DNA of 7,254 nucleotides from Acidobacteriaceae bacterium (GTDB lineage: Bacteria > Acidobacteriota > Terriglobia > Terriglobales > Acidobacteriaceae). Shown one piece after another: positions 6,025-7,254 of the stretch. Both the position numbers and the translations under genes were made by a program. The notes beneath the pieces were generated by a model. It saw only the letters and a list, made by a program, of their open reading frames with translations. It ran no database searches and was not told where the DNA came from. Every line of letters begins with the position of its first letter. Position 1 is the stretch's first letter. The stretch lies in the NCBI GenBank assembly GCA_003166055.1, contig PMWR01000350.1, positions 1 to 7,254 of the forward strand, written 5' to 3'.

Positions 6025-6096
6025 ATGCGCGCAACCGCTCATTTCCCATCGAAGACCAGTGGCTTTTGATGTTTGAACTCGGGCGCGGTCTCGCCG

Positions 6097-6119
6097 GGGA
6101 CGGCCAAATCGCCTGTCCC
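6097..6119. other. Hairpin in the kdsB-tRNA intergenic region
   Basis: GGGACGGC (6097-6104) pairs with GCC-T-GTCCC (6111-6119), an 8-bp stem with one bulged T and a 6-nt loop (CAAATC). No U-run follows on either strand, so it is not an evident terminator. It directly abuts the 18-bp tandem repeat. Apart from these elements and the promoters, 6012-6211 holds no gene I can support. Confidence 0.4.
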
Positions 6120-6154
6120 AGGCAAGGTTTGATCTTCAGGCAAGGTTTGACCTC
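6119..6154. repeat. 18-bp tandem duplication upstream of tRNA-Met
   Basis: Two adjacent 18-bp units, each starting with the 14-mer CAGGCAAGGTTTGA (6119-6132 and 6137-6150) and then differing at two of four positions (TCTT, CCTC); 16 of 18 match. The second copy supplies the TTGACC -35 box of the tRNA promoter; the first carries TTGATC at the same place. Confidence 0.85.
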
Positions 6155-6175
6155 CAATTCAGCCGCCCGTATCAT
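6147..6175 (+). promoter_or_regulatory. Sigma70-type promoter of the tRNA gene
   Basis: TTGACC (6147-6152), a 17-nt spacer, then TATCAT (6170-6175). The -35 matches consensus at 5 of 6 positions, the spacer is ideal, and the expected transcription start near 6182 leaves a 30-nt leader before the tRNA. This is the best promoter in the window. Confidence 0.75.
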
Positions 6176-6211
6176 CAGTAATGGTGCAGCGGCAACTGCG
6201 GCGCCTCTCCC

Positions 6212-6288
6212 GGCGGAGTAGCTCAGATGGTTAGAGCGTGGGATTCATAACCCCAAGGTCGACGGTTCGATCCCGTCCTCCGCCACCA
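6212..6288 (+). tRNA. tRNA-Met (anticodon CAT), elongator type
   Basis: A 77-nt cloverleaf with encoded CCA. The acceptor stem GGCGGAG (6212-6218) pairs fully with CTCCGCC (6278-6284), followed by A73 and CCA. The D stem is GCTC/GAGC (6221-6224, 6234-6237). The anticodon loop TTCATAA (6244-6250) has CAT at 6246-6248. The T arm is GACGG-TTCGATC-CCGTC (6261-6277). A G1-C72 pair and no three G-C pairs at 29-31/39-41 argue against the initiator. Position 31-39 is an A-C mismatch beside the loop. The CAT anticodon could also be read as lysidine-modified tRNA-Ile2, which I think less likely. The gene has its own promoter and no obvious terminator follows. Confidence 0.95.
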
Positions 6289-6339
6289 GAAGAATCCTCC
6301 CTGCACCCAGCCCAGACCGCACCAGGTTCGGATCTCCGG

Positions 6340-6367
6340 CAACTGACAACTGATCACTGACGACTGT
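6340..6367. repeat. Four ACTG-centred heptamers upstream of the S41 protease promoter
   Basis: CAACTGA, CAACTGA, TCACTGA and CGACTGT follow one another without gaps (6340-6367): two exact copies and two diverged ones, all with ACTG in the same register. The array ends 3 nt before the extended -10 of the protease gene. Confidence 0.7.
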
Positions 6368-6370
6368 TTT

Positions 6371-6379
6371 TGCTATCAT
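6371..6379 (+). promoter_or_regulatory. Extended -10 promoter of the S41 protease gene
   Basis: TGCTATCAT, a TGn element joined to a TATCAT hexamer, after a T-run. Transcription would begin near 6386, giving a leader of about 39 nt. No good -35 is found at normal spacing; CTGACA at 6343-6348 is too far, so the TGn element may compensate. Confidence 0.5.
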
Positions 6380-6411
6380 TACGTCTATAGGGTATGCGGC
6401 CTGTTCCCCTC

Positions 6412-6416
6412 AAGGG
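6412..6416 (+). promoter_or_regulatory. Ribosome binding site setting a GTG start
   Basis: AAGGG, 8 nt before GTG at 6425. This supports a GTG start for the protease rather than the ATG at 6394, which is in another frame. GTG codons at 6428 and 6434 remain alternatives. Confidence 0.55.
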
Positions 6417-6424
6417 CCGCACCG

Positions 6425-7254
6425 GTGGTGTCTGTGTCTCGATTCTTCCAGCGTTCCGTCCTCGTGGTTTCCGTGGCGATCTGCCTCGCCCTCTTCGCCG
6501 GCTTTGCCATGGGAGAATTCGGCCTCTTCGGCGTTCATGCCGGCGGCGAACAGGATGGCGCGTACCGCCAAATCGTCGTCTATCGGCAGGTTCTCAGCAA
6601 GATCCAGACCGACTACGTCACCGTCCCCAACATCAACGACGTCACCACCGGCGCGCTCCACGGCCTGCTCGAGTCCCTCGACTCCGACTCCAGCTACCTC
6701 ACGCCCACCGAGTACAAAATCTATAAGGATCGTCCCACCACCGGTGTCGCCCAGGTCGGCATCAACGTCTCCAAGCGTTTCGGCTACGCGGTCATTGTCT
6801 CTGTAGCCCCCGGCTCGCCCGCCGACCATGAGCACCTCGCCGACGGCGACGTCATCGAGTCCATCGGCAACCAGTCCACCCGCGAGCTCTCGCTGGCCGT
6901 CATCCGCCTTATGCTCGAAGGTAAGCCCGGAACAACACTCAACCTCTCCGTGATCCGCCCGCGTAAGGCCGACCCCGACAAGCTTGCCCTCACCCGCGCC
7001 ATCCCCGCGCCGCCTGCCATCGCTGAGCAGGAGTACGACAACTCCACAATCCTTTACCTCAAGCCCGGCGTGCTCACCGCTGCCCGCGTAGACGAAATCG
7101 CCGCGAAAATCAAGGCCGCCGGCAAAACCCAAAAGGTGCTCCTCGACCTGCGCGACTCCTCAGGCGACGACTCCAAACAGGGACTGCGCCTGGCCAACCT
7201 CTTTCTCAAGCAGGGAACCATGGCCACGCTCGAAGGCCAGAAGTTTCCCACCCA
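6425..7254 (+). CDS. S41-family C-terminal processing peptidase (CtpA-type), 5' portion
   Basis: The first 276 codons of a gene running off the right edge. It begins with an N-terminal membrane anchor or signal (hydrophobic about 11-29) for a periplasmic protease. A helical segment follows with the family-typical YVTVPNINDVTTGALHGLLE (64-83) and LDSDSSYLTP (85-94). A PDZ domain (about 107-178) includes VAPGSPADHEHLADGDVIESI (127-147). The start of the S41 catalytic core is VLLDLRDSSGD (238-248), corresponding to the LDLRDNPGG region of CtpA. The catalytic Ser and Lys lie beyond the window, so activity cannot be checked. Such proteases cleave near the C-termini of periplasmic or membrane proteins. 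The start is a GTG with AAGGG 8 nt upstream, and an extended -10 lies about 50 nt upstream. No ATG start exists in this frame before residue 29. Confidence 0.88.
   Translation, partial: MVSVSRFFQRSVLVVSVAICLALFAGFAMGEFGLFGVHAGGEQDGAYRQIVVYRQVLSKIQTDYVTVPNINDVTTGALHGLLESLDSDSSYLTPTEYKIYKDRPTTGVAQVGINVSKRFGYAVIVSVAPGSPADHEHLADGDVIESIGNQSTRELSLAVIRLMLEGKPGTTLNLSVIRPRKADPDKLALTRAIPAPPAIAEQEYDNSTILYLKPGVLTAARVDEIAAKIKAAGKTQKVLLDLRDSSGDDSKQGLRLANLFLKQGTMATLEGQKFPT

Noticed and set aside
5073..6221. 382-aa open frame on the plus strand
   Set aside because: It is antisense to kdsB and runs into the tRNA gene; its His/Arg-rich composition is that of a reverse-complement shadow.
6212..6288. tRNA as integration site of a mobile element
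   Set aside because: No integrase, no duplicated tRNA 3' end and no change in composition nearby; the following gene is a housekeeping-type protease.
6394..6726. 110-aa frame starting at an ATG upstream of the protease
   Set aside because: It is out of frame with the clear S41 protease, rich in Arg/Pro/His, and has no motif; the protease frame has a fitting Shine-Dalgarno and GTG.
6410..7132. 240-aa open frame on the minus strand
   Set aside because: It is antisense to the S41 protease coding region; its Gly/Asp/Val-rich composition mirrors the protease codon pattern.

Overview
The window looks like a chromosomal segment of a GC-rich, Gram-negative bacterium, most likely an acidobacterium of the Terriglobales type. 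The reasons are the protein flavour, the presence of KdsB (LPS core synthesis), and a Tes-like radical SAM protein, a family known from groups that make membrane-spanning lipids. This assignment is inference from sequence character, not a database match. No mobile element, CRISPR array or rRNA is visible.

Layout: seven genes run leftward on the minus strand. From right to left they are kdsB (CMP-Kdo synthesis), ada (alkylation-repair regulator/methyltransferase), an Lgt-superfamily membrane transferase, a 104-aa membrane protein overlapping the Lgt-like gene by 20 bp, a secreted or lipid-anchored 185-aa protein, a 473-aa Tes/MJ0619-family radical SAM protein, and a 168-aa five-helix membrane protein 27 bp behind it. 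On the right, an elongator-type tRNA-Met(CAT) and a 5' portion of an S41 (CtpA-type) protease run rightward. The divergent gap between kdsB and the tRNA (6012-6211) holds a hairpin, an 18-bp tandem duplication and a good sigma70-type tRNA promoter. The gap between the tRNA and the protease holds four ACTG-centred heptamers and an extended -10.

How the genes fit together: apart from ada, the recognisable genes concern the cell envelope. KdsB serves LPS, the Lgt-like protein belongs to a lipid-transfer family, the Tes-like radical SAM enzyme belongs to a family that joins lipid chains across the membrane, CtpA-type proteases work in the periplasm, and three unknown proteins are membrane or exported. 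The most interesting item is the Tes-like radical SAM enzyme with its closely spaced small membrane protein. Second is the Lgt homologue, which lacks residues important in E. coli Lgt. Several starts (the Lgt-like gene, kdsB) have no Shine-Dalgarno sequence but a -10-like hexamer 6-7 nt upstream, which suggests leaderless transcripts.
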